Positions 5,253-12,768 of a stretch of DNA of 13,704 bases are shown here, piece after piece (the first letter of the stretch is position 1; every line of letters starts with the position of its first letter). The stretch lies in contig CAYFQK010000066.1 of assembly GCA_964345255.1 (NCBI GenBank), positions 1 to 13,704 on the forward strand. The letters run 5' to 3'. Made by a program: the position numbers and the translations under genes. Source of the stretch: JAIPAH01 sp964345255 (lineage in GTDB: Bacteria; Bacteroidota; Bacteroidia; Bacteroidales; JAIPAH01). The notes below the pieces were generated by a model. It saw only the letters and a list, made by a program, of their open reading frames with translations. It was not told the origin of the DNA and made no database searches.

Positions 5253-6656
5253 TTACAGGTATGGAGCGATTTGCCGGTATAGATGAAGCAGATTGATATC
5301 AGAAAAAGCATCCCCTGAAAGTTGAATGCCAAAAGGCATTCCTGTAGTATGGTTAAATACCGGAAAGCTCATTGAGGCAATTCCGGCCAGATTTGCATGA
5401 AAGGTGAATATATCGGCTTTATATCGCTCAATGACGTCCTTCTTGCCAAAAGCTTTATGGGCGACTGTAGGGGCTGTAGGTGAAATCAAGACGTCCGTTT
5501 TTCTGAAAATTTTATGGGTTTCTGCTTTAATATAATTTCTCACTTTAGTGGCTATGTCGTAAAAGCGGTATTTTTCATTTTTGATAAGCACCGTATTACC
5601 CATCATGATTTTTCTCTTCACTTCCGGACCAAAGAGATTTGTACGTGTTTTTGAAATCGTGTCCTGCCAATTGCCGGCAGACTGTCTGCCACCATATCTG
5701 ATTCCGTCGTACCTTTCAAGGTTTATAGCTGCTTCAGCAGTGGTTATTACATTGTAAAGAGGCAACAGGTAGCTAAGCGATGGAAAATCAATGGGTACAA
5801 CCTGATACCCTTGTTCAACCAGTCTTTTCAGTAAATCCAGGAAATAATTCTTTATTTCATCGTCCAGCCCGGGATAATCGATTACACTCCTGAAATATCC
5901 GATAGCTTTTCCTGTTTTTTTCGGATTTAATGCTGATGAGGGGGTAAGGGTATGATCTTTCCCGTCAGGACCGGAGATGGCCTTCATGATATCAACCATA
6001 TCGTCGGGAGAATGCGTTAAAGGCCCGATTTGATCAAGACTGGAAGCATAAGTAACCAGTCCATATCTTGAAACCAGACCATAGGTAGGTTTCAAGCCTA
6101 AAACGCCGCAAAAAGCCGCCGGCTGGCGCACCGATCCTCCGGTATCCGATCCGAGTGCCGCATGACATAGTCCCGCACTCACTGCGGCGGCAGGTCCTCC
6201 GGATGAACCGCCTGTGGTTCTGCTACCATCATAAGGGTTCTTGGTCCGTCCGTATTTTGAAAACTCATTGGCCGAACCCATGGCAAATTCATCACAATTC
6301 AGATACCCGAGAATGATGGCGTCTTCAGCTAAAAGTCTTTCAACCACAGTGGCGGAATATGATGGACGATATCCTGCTAAAATAGCACTGGAGGCATTCA
6401 ACTCATGACCTTTCCAGGCTATATTATCTTTTATTCCGATAATCATTCCCGCCAGTCGCCCATGTGTTTGATTTTTGATTTTATCATCAATTTCTTTTGC
6501 ACGCTGCATGGCCTCCTGCGGATACCATCGCACAAAAGCATTCAGGTCATGCCGCTCATTTACTTTACGAATGAAATAGTTCAACCTCGCCCTCACTGAA
6601 AGTTTTCCCTCTAAAAAGCGGGGGCGGTCTGCGGAATATGTTACTGGTAATGCCAT
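5253..6656 (-). CDS. gatA: Asp-tRNA(Asn)/Glu-tRNA(Gln) amidotransferase subunit A
   Basis: This 467-aa amidase-signature enzyme is close to the usual GatA length of about 480. It hydrolyses glutamine and feeds ammonia to GatB for conversion of Glu-tRNA(Gln) or Asp-tRNA(Asn). The Lys-cisSer-Ser triad is visible as K76 in IGIKDNI, S151 in TTGGSSGGP and S175 in GSDTGGSVRQP; the 99-residue Lys-Ser spacing equals that of characterised GatA. The segments TAEAAINL and YDGIRYG further downstream and the C-terminal FGIQL region also fit GatA rather than a general amidase. The ATG at 6656 is the only reasonable start. It lies 2 nt after a terminator-like hairpin. gatB and gatC are not in the window. 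It sits between tatA (55 nt upstream) and the transglycosylase. Confidence 0.92.
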   Translation of the reverse strand: MALPVTYSADRPRFLEGKLSVRARLNYFIRKVNERHDLNAFVRWYPQEAMQRAKEIDDKIKNQTHGRLAGMIIGIKDNIAWKGHELNASSAILAGYRPSYSATVVERLLAEDAIILGYLNCDEFAMGSANEFSKYGRTKNPYDGSRTTGGSSGGPAAAVSAGLCHAALGSDTGGSVRQPAAFCGVLGLKPTYGLVSRYGLVTYASSLDQIGPLTHSPDDMVDIMKAISGPDGKDHTLTPSSALNPKKTGKAIGYFRSVIDYPGLDDEIKNYFLDLLKRLVEQGYQVVPIDFPSLSYLLPLYNVITTAEAAINLERYDGIRYGGRQSAGNWQDTISKTRTNLFGPEVKRKIMMGNTVLIKNEKYRFYDIATKVRNYIKAETHKIFRKTDVLISPTAPTVAHKAFGKKDVIERYKADIFTFHANLAGIASMSFPVFNHTTGMPFGIQLSGDAFSDINLLHLYRQIAPYL

Positions 6657-6658
6657 AC

Positions 6659-6687
6659 AAAAAAAGCCACCAATGGCATTGATGGCT
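6659..6687 (-). terminator. Terminator-like hairpin directly before gatA
   Basis: The stem pairs 6665-6675 with 6677-6687 (11 positions, one C/A mismatch, very tight loop). On the minus strand it is followed by seven T (6659-6665). The gatA start codon begins 2 nt later. It can terminate transcription after tatA or act as an attenuator of gatA. Which of these applies cannot be told from sequence. Confidence 0.5.
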
Positions 6688-6711
6688 GATAAATTTTAAA
6701 AATTGACGCTT

Positions 6712-6939
6712 TTATTGCTTATCGTCTTTAGGTTCTTTTTCGTCGTTTTTACTGCTGTCTTTTTTCTCATTCTCGTCCTCGTCATCATTCAGGCCATCCT
6801 TAAAATTCCTGATTCCTTTTCCCATCCCTTTCATGAGTTCCGGAATCTTTTTACCTCCAAAAAGAAGAAGAACAATAACAAGTACAAGAATTATTTCGAA
6901 AGGACCCGGGCTAAAAGCAAGCAATATTGAATTGGTCAT
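6712..6939 (-). CDS. tatA: Twin-arginine translocase TatA/TatE family subunit
   Basis: This 75-aa protein has the canonical Tat layout. A short periplasmic N-terminus and one membrane helix (about residues 14-27, FEIILVLVIVLLLF) are followed by the FGGKKIPELMKGMGKGIRNFK hinge and amphipathic helix. The tail is very acidic and lysine-rich, with many D, E and K. It would form the pore or ring that moves folded proteins across the inner membrane together with TatC, which is not in the window. The N-terminus has no Glu at the usual TatB position, supporting TatA over TatB. It is 49 nt downstream of envC and has a good promoter candidate within that gap. Confidence 0.92.
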   Translation of the reverse strand: MTNSILLAFSPGPFEIILVLVIVLLLFGGKKIPELMKGMGKGIRNFKDGLNDDEDENEKKDSSKNDEKEPKDDKQ

Positions 6940-6967
6940 CGCATTAGATTTAAATGATTTACTGTGA

Positions 6968-6975
6968 CAAATTTA
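6968..6975 (-). promoter_or_regulatory. Candidate promoter -7 element for tatA-gatA
   Basis: The minus strand reads TAAATTTG, a perfect TAnnTTTG. It lies 28 nt before the tatA ATG. A TTGG lies 21 nt upstream, inside the 3' end of envC, and could be the -33 element. Confidence 0.4.
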
Positions 6976-6988
6976 AAAAAGAATCTGT

Positions 6989-8221
6989 TTAATCAGCCAA
7001 CCATCTTGACGGATTTTGTAAATTTTTCCCTTTCCAAAGCTCAAAGTGTAATTCCGTTTTATTAGTGTCTGCATCGGTATAAATGCTTCCAATAGGTTGC
7101 TTTGTACTGACCTCCTCACCAATTTTCACCGTAACGTCTTCAAGGTTGGAGTAAACCGTCAAATACTCTCCGTGGCGGATTATGACCACACGATTTTGGT
7201 TAGGAAGTGACATAATGTTAGTGACCTTCCCTTCAAATATTGATCGTGCTTTGGTATTGGCGGAGGTAATTATATCTACCCCGTTGTTTTTGGTTTTGAT
7301 ATACTTTAGTACCGGATGGGGATGTTCTCCATAGGTACTGGAAATAATTCCTTTCGCTGTCGGCCAGGGCAGTCTCCCCCGGTTAGAGGAAAAATTGTCA
7401 GATAATTTGGCTTGCTCGGGAGTCATTTCAAAGGTACGCCTTATAACCCGTTCGCCTGAAGGTCGCTCTACCTCCTCCGATTTCTTTATTTCAGCTGCTA
7501 TGGCTCTTTCAATAGCCTGTTGTAATTCTTTGGCAGCTTTCTCCTTACGCCGCAGCTCTGCCAGCAGCTCTTTTTCTTTGTTGGAAAGACGCTGTATAGC
7601 ACGATTTTGTTCAATTTTTTCGTTCACCAGATTCCGCTTCTCCATCTCCTGCCTCGACTTCAAAGAAATCTTGGTTTTACGCATTTTTCTTAGCTCTTCA
7701 TTTTTATGAGCGATACTATCCTGGGTGCTTTTGATCATCTTGGTTTGCTCATGCCTGTAACGACTGTATTGCTTGAAATAACGCATTCGCCTGATGGCCT
7801 GGTTGAAATCCTCGGATCCGAAAATATACATCAGGCGGGTAATATCGCTGCGGTTTTGCTGGGCAGCACGTATCATTTTGGAATACTCATCTTTAAGCTT
7901 TTCCAGTTTCTTCTCAAGCTGACTAATCCGTTTTTGATTAGCCACTATCGAATTATTAATGCTTTGTATCTCCGATTCAATATTCCTAATTAATTGCTGC
8001 CTCTTTTGTATTCTATTATTAATCAGAACCAGCTGATTAAGAGACGTTTTTTTACTTTTTTTTGTGCTACTAAGAAGCTTTGAGGTAAGTTCTATTTCTT
8101 TTTCAAGCTGCTCCTTTTCTTTTTGCAGCTGGCTTTTGTCTTGCTGGGCAAAAAGCTGGCTAATTCCTGTGAGTAGGAATAATATTAATGTGAACGCAAG
8201 TATGGATCGACTCCTTGCCAT
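6989..8221 (-). CDS. envC: EnvC-type murein hydrolase activator
   Basis: This 410-aa secreted protein has a signal peptide (1-25, ending QLFA before QQD). A long coiled coil rich in K, E and Q covers about 28-255, and a C-terminal LytM/M23 domain about 285-408. Key zinc-binding residues of M23 peptidases are replaced: the HxGxD motif is N312-N-G-V-D316, the YAHL His is N359 in YSNL, and the HxH motif is E390-L-H392. It should therefore be catalytically dead and act as an activator of periplasmic amidases (AmiA/B in E. coli) during cell separation. The coiled coil would recruit it to an FtsEX-like partner, not seen here. The start codon is the ATG at 8221, 11 nt after the DUF4292 gene, so the two are co-transcribed. 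tatA follows. Confidence 0.9.
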   Translation of the reverse strand: MARSRSILAFTLILFLLTGISQLFAQQDKSQLQKEKEQLEKEIELTSKLLSSTKKSKKTSLNQLVLINNRIQKRQQLIRNIESEIQSINNSIVANQKRISQLEKKLEKLKDEYSKMIRAAQQNRSDITRLMYIFGSEDFNQAIRRMRYFKQYSRYRHEQTKMIKSTQDSIAHKNEELRKMRKTKISLKSRQEMEKRNLVNEKIEQNRAIQRLSNKEKELLAELRRKEKAAKELQQAIERAIAAEIKKSEEVERPSGERVIRRTFEMTPEQAKLSDNFSSNRGRLPWPTAKGIISSTYGEHPHPVLKYIKTKNNGVDIITSANTKARSIFEGKVTNIMSLPNQNRVVIIRHGEYLTVYSNLEDVTVKIGEEVSTKQPIGSIYTDADTNKTELHFELWKGKNLQNPSRWLAD

Positions 8222-8232
8222 TGCAAATGGTA

Positions 8233-9057
8233 TTATTCAGCTATTTGTACTTCTTTATATTTTGATGAAATATGAAACGGATATTTCATATCCTTATTTA
8301 ATGAAACCTTCGAATAATCAAGAATCACATGTATATTTTTACTTGCTTTTAAGTTGTACTCTGCGTGAAGCGGAAACAGCTGTTTACTAATAATATAAAA
8401 ATTATCATACTCTGCGGTTAGCTTCCTGCTCCTGGCGTTCCGTATTTCTTTTATCATAACTTTCTTTATCTTGAAAGTATGCGGGTCAAGCCATGTTTTC
8501 TGAATCGGTATCTCAGAAGCCTGATTTGCTTTCACAAACTTTTTGAGCTTCCGCCGGTTGGCAGTTGCCAGCCTGTAGAGCCCCCCATCGATATTCACTT
8601 TCCATTTGGCTTTTTCGTAAAAAGAAAAGTCATTCCCCAACAAATAAGCCTGCAGCATATCAAAATCAAGTGCATTATTCAGAAAGTGATTGACATAGGC
8701 ATAGTCTTCCATAAAATAAGACTTATGCTGGCGGTCAATCACCTTAACGGAGTCAGGGGTAATCATAATCCGGGCCATTTCAATTCCAAGGATAGGCGCG
8801 ATAGATATCCAAATAAGACTGTCTTTTTTAATGCGAATGTTCCCCTTGAATGTAGATTTATCAGAACCTTTGGCATAGCGGATAGAGAACTTAGCTTTAA
8901 AGGAGTTGAATTTCAGCTCATGCTCCTCGAGCTGCGACAACAAATAATCCGGGCCAGCCTCCTTAATGGGCGCTTTTATCATACTGCGCTCTGAGCGGCA
9001 GGAAGCCATCAGGATAACAATTCCCAGTAAAATCGAAAATAATCCGGTTCGCTTCAT
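8233..9057 (-). CDS. DUF4292 family lipoprotein
   Basis: This 274-aa protein begins with an SPII signal peptide: MKRTG, a hydrophobic core, and LMASC with the lipidated Cys20. The body has segments typical of DUF4292: FKAKFSIRYAKG, FKGNIRIKKDSLIWISIAP and ARIMITPDSVKVIDR. The alternating beta-strand character and the NIRIxxDSLIWIS pattern resemble the LolA/LolB-type fold that binds lipid. A role in lipoprotein or lipid handling is therefore possible but inferred. It probably anchors to the outer membrane. Its ATG overlaps the stop codon of the TPR gene by one base (TAATG), so translation is probably coupled. envC follows after 11 nt. Confidence 0.85.
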   Translation of the reverse strand: MKRTGLFSILLGIVILMASCRSERSMIKAPIKEAGPDYLLSQLEEHELKFNSFKAKFSIRYAKGSDKSTFKGNIRIKKDSLIWISIAPILGIEMARIMITPDSVKVIDRQHKSYFMEDYAYVNHFLNNALDFDMLQAYLLGNDFSFYEKAKWKVNIDGGLYRLATANRRKLKKFVKANQASEIPIQKTWLDPHTFKIKKVMIKEIRNARSRKLTAEYDNFYIISKQLFPLHAEYNLKASKNIHVILDYSKVSLNKDMKYPFHISSKYKEVQIAE

Positions 9058-10784
9058 TATTCTTCTATGCGTTTCCTTTTTTCAATCTTTTCGTCCACCA
9101 TATCGGTGGTGCCTCCTTTGGTCTTTGCCTGCTTCCAGTACTCCACAGCTTTGCCTGTTTTGCCCAGCTCATAGTACACATCTCCAAGGTGTTCCAAAAC
9201 TGTACCGCTTGGGTCGTCACTGGCTTTTAGGGCTTTTTCAATCCAAAATTTAGCTTCTTCATAGCGTCCCATCTTGAATAAAACCCACCCATAAGTATCC
9301 TGATTATTGGGATTTCCTGAATCAATGCGAACCGCTTTCTTAGCATATTTTTCCGCCTTTTTCAGCTGCTCACCTCTCAGAGCCAGATAATAGCTGTAGT
9401 TGTTTAAAGTGAAGGAGTTCTCAGGATTCTGCTCTATCGCCCTGTTGAAATATTTATCCGATTTCTCATACCGGCTCATCTCATTGTACACCTCACCCAA
9501 ATAGGTATTAAACTGAACTTCAAGCTGCTCATTGTCAGCTACCAACTTTTTTCCGTCAAGTAAATGTTTTTCTGCACTCTCAAAATTATCCATTTGTAAA
9601 CCGGCCAGACCGGCAAATAAATAAGGCGTTGGCTGCATTGGGAATAGCTCCGAAGCTTTTAAGCTCTTCTTTTTTAATTCATCATATTTTGATTGCTGCA
9701 GCAATATATTCAAATACGTCTCCCAATTATAAAACTTGGAAGCGTTAAGCGCTATCGCTTTTTCAAATTGCTTTTCCGCTTCTTCTAATCGTTCATCTTT
9801 AAATAAAAAATCCGCATAAATAGCATGGCTGTTGCTTTGATCGGGATGCGTTTCCACAAGGATTTTCGCTAAAGCGAACGCTTGCGCTTTTTGGTCGGAA
9901 TACATTTCAGTGATAGAATAATACGTTGTCAGTATCTGCACTTTTGATTGCAAATCAAGCGTGGGGTTTTTAAAACCTTTTTTTAGTTCCTTAAATGCAG
10001 AATCACTTTTTCCCTGTTTTTTGTATAAATCAGCGAGATTGATATGAACATAGGCATTGGTTGTATCGATGGATTTAACCTTTTCGTAAACCGCCTTTGC
10101 CTTGTTGTATTTTTCAGCTTTCACATACATATTGGCCAGAAGATTACGGTAGTCCACGTTATCCGGATCGCTCTCCACCAGCTTTGTGATTTCACCGATG
10201 GCTTCTTCTCTTTTCCCCAGCTTCATATACAGTTTTTGCTTCTGCATTACAAGCCGTTTGTGAATACCAACGAGCTTTTCCAGTTTGTCAATGGCATCAA
10301 TAGCCTTGTTATAATCTTCCACAATCATATAAAGCTGGACAAGGTCGATATATAAATCCGGGCGGTTTTCAAAGTCTTTTATAACCTCTGTATATGCGTC
10401 TATAGCTTCCTCAAACTTCTGTTGTGTTTTAAGAATTTTAGCAAACTCTATTTTATACCATTTGTTGTCAGGTTTTTGTTCAGAAGCTTTCCGAATATGT
10501 TTTTCGGCCAGTTTCCAATTATTTTTTTTCTTATGAATCCTTGCCAATTGGTAATGCGTGGGAGCATGTAAAGAATCACTATCCAAAGCACTTTCAAACT
10601 TAGATTGGGCTTCTTCAAAATTTTCCAGAACCATTTCCTTCGCCCCTTCCAGATACAGCTCTCTAGTGTCCCGGTTTATCTCCTGTGTTTTTTCAACATC
10701 AGCCCGCTGTACTTGCGACGCTGTATTACAACTCGTTACAGATAAAGTAATACCGATTATTATTAATCCCGCTACTCTTTTCAT
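9057..10784 (-). CDS. Tetratricopeptide-repeat lipoprotein
   Basis: This is a 575-aa lipoprotein. MKRVAGLIIIGITLSVTSC ends in a lipobox with Cys19. The rest is almost entirely TPR helices, roughly a dozen repeats from about residue 35 to 560. Clear examples include APTHYQLARIHKKKNNWKLA, DPDNVDYRNLLANMYVKA and SGTVLEHLGDVYYELGKTGK. TPR arrays bind partner proteins, and no enzymatic domain is visible. I chose the ATG at 10784 because it starts the signal peptide and follows a purine-rich GGAAAAAGAA. The ORF is open upstream to 10829, but that stretch overlaps dut. The gap from dut is 22 nt, and the stop overlaps the DUF4292 start. The role is probably an envelope scaffold; the partner is unknown. 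Confidence 0.88.
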   Translation of the reverse strand: MKRVAGLIIIGITLSVTSCNTASQVQRADVEKTQEINRDTRELYLEGAKEMVLENFEEAQSKFESALDSDSLHAPTHYQLARIHKKKNNWKLAEKHIRKASEQKPDNKWYKIEFAKILKTQQKFEEAIDAYTEVIKDFENRPDLYIDLVQLYMIVEDYNKAIDAIDKLEKLVGIHKRLVMQKQKLYMKLGKREEAIGEITKLVESDPDNVDYRNLLANMYVKAEKYNKAKAVYEKVKSIDTTNAYVHINLADLYKKQGKSDSAFKELKKGFKNPTLDLQSKVQILTTYYSITEMYSDQKAQAFALAKILVETHPDQSNSHAIYADFLFKDERLEEAEKQFEKAIALNASKFYNWETYLNILLQQSKYDELKKKSLKASELFPMQPTPYLFAGLAGLQMDNFESAEKHLLDGKKLVADNEQLEVQFNTYLGEVYNEMSRYEKSDKYFNRAIEQNPENSFTLNNYSYYLALRGEQLKKAEKYAKKAVRIDSGNPNNQDTYGWVLFKMGRYEEAKFWIEKALKASDDPSGTVLEHLGDVYYELGKTGKAVEYWKQAKTKGGTTDMVDEKIEKRKRIEE

Positions 10785-10806
10785 TTCTTTTTCCTTTTCC
10801 GCTTCA

Positions 10807-11241
10807 TTAGGTGGAACCCGTGCTGCCAAATCCTCCGGCGCCGCGTTCCGTCTCGTTCAAACTATCAACTTCTTTCCAATCAGCTTGCTCATGGGCCTGT
10901 ATAACCATTTGAGCAATCCGATCTCCATGATTTATAACCACTGTCTCATCTGACAGGTTCACCAAAATAACTTTTATTTCGCCCCTGTAATCAGCATCTA
11001 TCGTTCCCGGGCTATTGAGCACTGTAACGCCTTTTTTCACAGCCATGCCGCTCCTGGGGCGCACCTGGGCCTCAAATCCTATGGGTAGCTCTATAAACAA
11101 CCCTGTGGCTATCAACGCTCTTTTTAGCGGTTTTAGTTCAATTGAATTATCAAGATTTGCTCTGAGATCGACCCCCGCACTTGCCGAAGTGGCATATTCA
11201 GGTAGCGGGTTTTCCGAATTGTTAACGATTTTAACTTTCAC
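10807..11241 (-). CDS. dut: Deoxyuridine 5'-triphosphate nucleotidohydrolase (dUTPase)
   Basis: This 144-aa protein is the usual size of a trimeric dUTPase, which converts dUTP to dUMP and pyrophosphate. All five motifs are present in order: 1, ASAGVDLRA; 2, RPRSGMA; 3, GTIDADYRGEI with the catalytic Asp and the Tyr of the uracil pocket; 4, GDRIAQMVI; 5, RGAGGFGSTG, the flexible arm that closes over the phosphates. The enzyme is cytoplasmic. The start ATG at 11241 gives MKVKIVNNSENPLPEYAT, as expected for the family. The gene lies 39 nt after the flippase gene, with a promoter candidate in the gap, and 22 nt before the TPR gene. Confidence 0.97.
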   Translation of the reverse strand: MKVKIVNNSENPLPEYATSASAGVDLRANLDNSIELKPLKRALIATGLFIELPIGFEAQVRPRSGMAVKKGVTVLNSPGTIDADYRGEIKVILVNLSDETVVINHGDRIAQMVIQAHEQADWKEVDSLNETERGAGGFGSTGST

Positions 11242-11263
11242 AACCTGCCAATTTTATGAACGA

Positions 11264-11271
11264 CAAAAGTA
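11264..11271 (-). promoter_or_regulatory. Candidate promoter -7 element for dut
   Basis: The minus strand reads TACTTTTG, a perfect TAnnTTTG, 22 nt before the dut ATG. The upstream -33 region has no good TTTG. The element could give dut and the genes behind it a promoter separate from the flippase. Confidence 0.35.
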
Positions 11272-11280
11272 TGAATTTTT

Positions 11281-12762
11281 TTATGCAGAGAATTTCTGTA
11301 TTCGATCTTTCTCCGAAAAGAAAGCCACCGCAAAAAACACCAAAAACATTGCCGCATTGACGGCCAGACTTATTAAACTATTTTCGACAGGAATAATCTC
11401 TGAGAGAAAATAAATAACCAAAGCAAAGGCAAAATACTTTGCAATAGCAATCAAAGGATATTCCACTTTAAAATGTTTTCGTCCCAGGATAAAAGACACA
11501 ATCATCATAGAGAAAAAACAGGCAAACTGCCCCCAGGCCGCACCCATGTATCCGTAAATTGGAACCAGCCCGATATTCATGCCTAATGTAATAACTACTC
11601 CCATTATAGCGATATATGCACCATAGCGGGTCTTGTCGGTTAGTTTATACCAGATGCTCAGGTTATAAAAAATTCCCTGAAAGAGTTTTGCTATTAGCAC
11701 GATAGCCACGATATCGAGTCCCCCATGGAACTTTTCATCAATGAAATATTTTACGATGTCGAGAAAAAGGGTCACACCCAAAAAGATGAGTAGCCCGAAA
11801 ATGACAAAATATTTCATAACAGCGGCATAAACCTGTCTTGAATTTTTTTCTTTAGCCTGGGCGAAAAAAAACGGTTCTGCCGCAAAGCGAAACATCTGAA
11901 TAAAAATCGACATCAACACTGCGAGTTTAAAATTCGCGCCATATTCTCCCAGCTCTTTCATCTGGTTCCCATCCTCAGGTAATAAATGCTTAAGCATAAT
12001 TTTATCGCCAACTTCGTTAACCATTCCTGCAAGAACAACGATAGCCAACGGATAGGCATACCTGAAAAGTTTCTTCCATAATTTTACATCAATTGATAAC
12101 CTGGCTTTCCATAATTCCGGGATGAGCAAAACAATGGTAAACCCGCTGGCAATAACGTTTGCTATCAAAATGTAGCCCACCGAAACCGATGGATCGTAGA
12201 TTGACAGCAAAACAGATTCCGGGTTATTCCTGGAAAGATACGGACATAGTGCAAGGAAGTATAAAACAAAAAATATGTTCACCAACACATTAAACAACTT
12301 AATCTTGGAAAAACGCACGGCCCTTTTCCGGTTTCTCAAATAGGCAAAAGGAATGGCAGCGACGGCATCCATCACAACAATCAGTCCCACATAAACCAGG
12401 TATTCGGGATGATCGGGATAATCCAGGGCTACGGATACTTCCGGCAAAATCCACAGCAGTACGGCCATAAAAAGTACTGAGGTTGCCAATATGGACGTTA
12501 ATGATGTATTGTATGCTTTTTTGGGATTGTCAGACAAATTAGCGTACCGAAAAAATGCAGTCTCCATCCCATAAGTCAAAATTACCAGTAAAACAGCCAC
12601 ATAGGAGTACATTTCGGTAATAATACCATATTCGGCACCCGCAAATATTCTGGTAAGAAACGGGGTTAACAGGTAATTCATCAATCGCGGAACAATAGTT
12701 CCCATGCCATACACTGCTGTTTCTCCTGCTAGTCTTTTTAATGGATTATTTGAATTTATCAT
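11281..12762 (-). CDS. Polysaccharide/oligosaccharide flippase (Wzx/MurJ-like, MOP superfamily)
   Basis: This 493-aa integral membrane protein has about 14 hydrophobic segments through its length. The N-terminus LKRLAGETAVYGMGTIVPRLMNYLLTPFLTR is the pattern of the polysaccharide biosynthesis/RfbX group. GAEYGIITEMYSYVAVLLVILTYGMETAFFRYA follows, typical of Bacteroidota homologues. The role would be to turn lipid-linked sugar intermediates across the inner membrane for surface polysaccharide or wall synthesis. The exact cargo cannot be told, since no glycosyltransferases are nearby. The start ATG at 12762 is 6 nt after the histidine kinase stop, so the two are co-transcribed. Confidence 0.9.
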   Translation of the reverse strand: MINSNNPLKRLAGETAVYGMGTIVPRLMNYLLTPFLTRIFAGAEYGIITEMYSYVAVLLVILTYGMETAFFRYANLSDNPKKAYNTSLTSILATSVLFMAVLLWILPEVSVALDYPDHPEYLVYVGLIVVMDAVAAIPFAYLRNRKRAVRFSKIKLFNVLVNIFFVLYFLALCPYLSRNNPESVLLSIYDPSVSVGYILIANVIASGFTIVLLIPELWKARLSIDVKLWKKLFRYAYPLAIVVLAGMVNEVGDKIMLKHLLPEDGNQMKELGEYGANFKLAVLMSIFIQMFRFAAEPFFFAQAKEKNSRQVYAAVMKYFVIFGLLIFLGVTLFLDIVKYFIDEKFHGGLDIVAIVLIAKLFQGIFYNLSIWYKLTDKTRYGAYIAIMGVVITLGMNIGLVPIYGYMGAAWGQFACFFSMMIVSFILGRKHFKVEYPLIAIAKYFAFALVIYFLSEIIPVENSLISLAVNAAMFLVFFAVAFFSEKDRIQKFSA

Positions 12763-12768
12763 GCTGGT

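Noticed and set aside
5183..5332. N-terminal extension of the transglycosylase to 5332
   Set aside because: It would overlap the end of gatA and bury the signal peptide at residue 51. The start at 5182 is much better.
8479..8994. Plus-strand 171-aa ORF
   Set aside because: It lies fully antisense to the DUF4292 lipoprotein gene, which has a convincing signal peptide and family motifs. The antisense product shows no domain.
10785..10829. N-terminal extension of the TPR lipoprotein
   Set aside because: It overlaps dut and would place 15 charged residues before the lipoprotein signal peptide.
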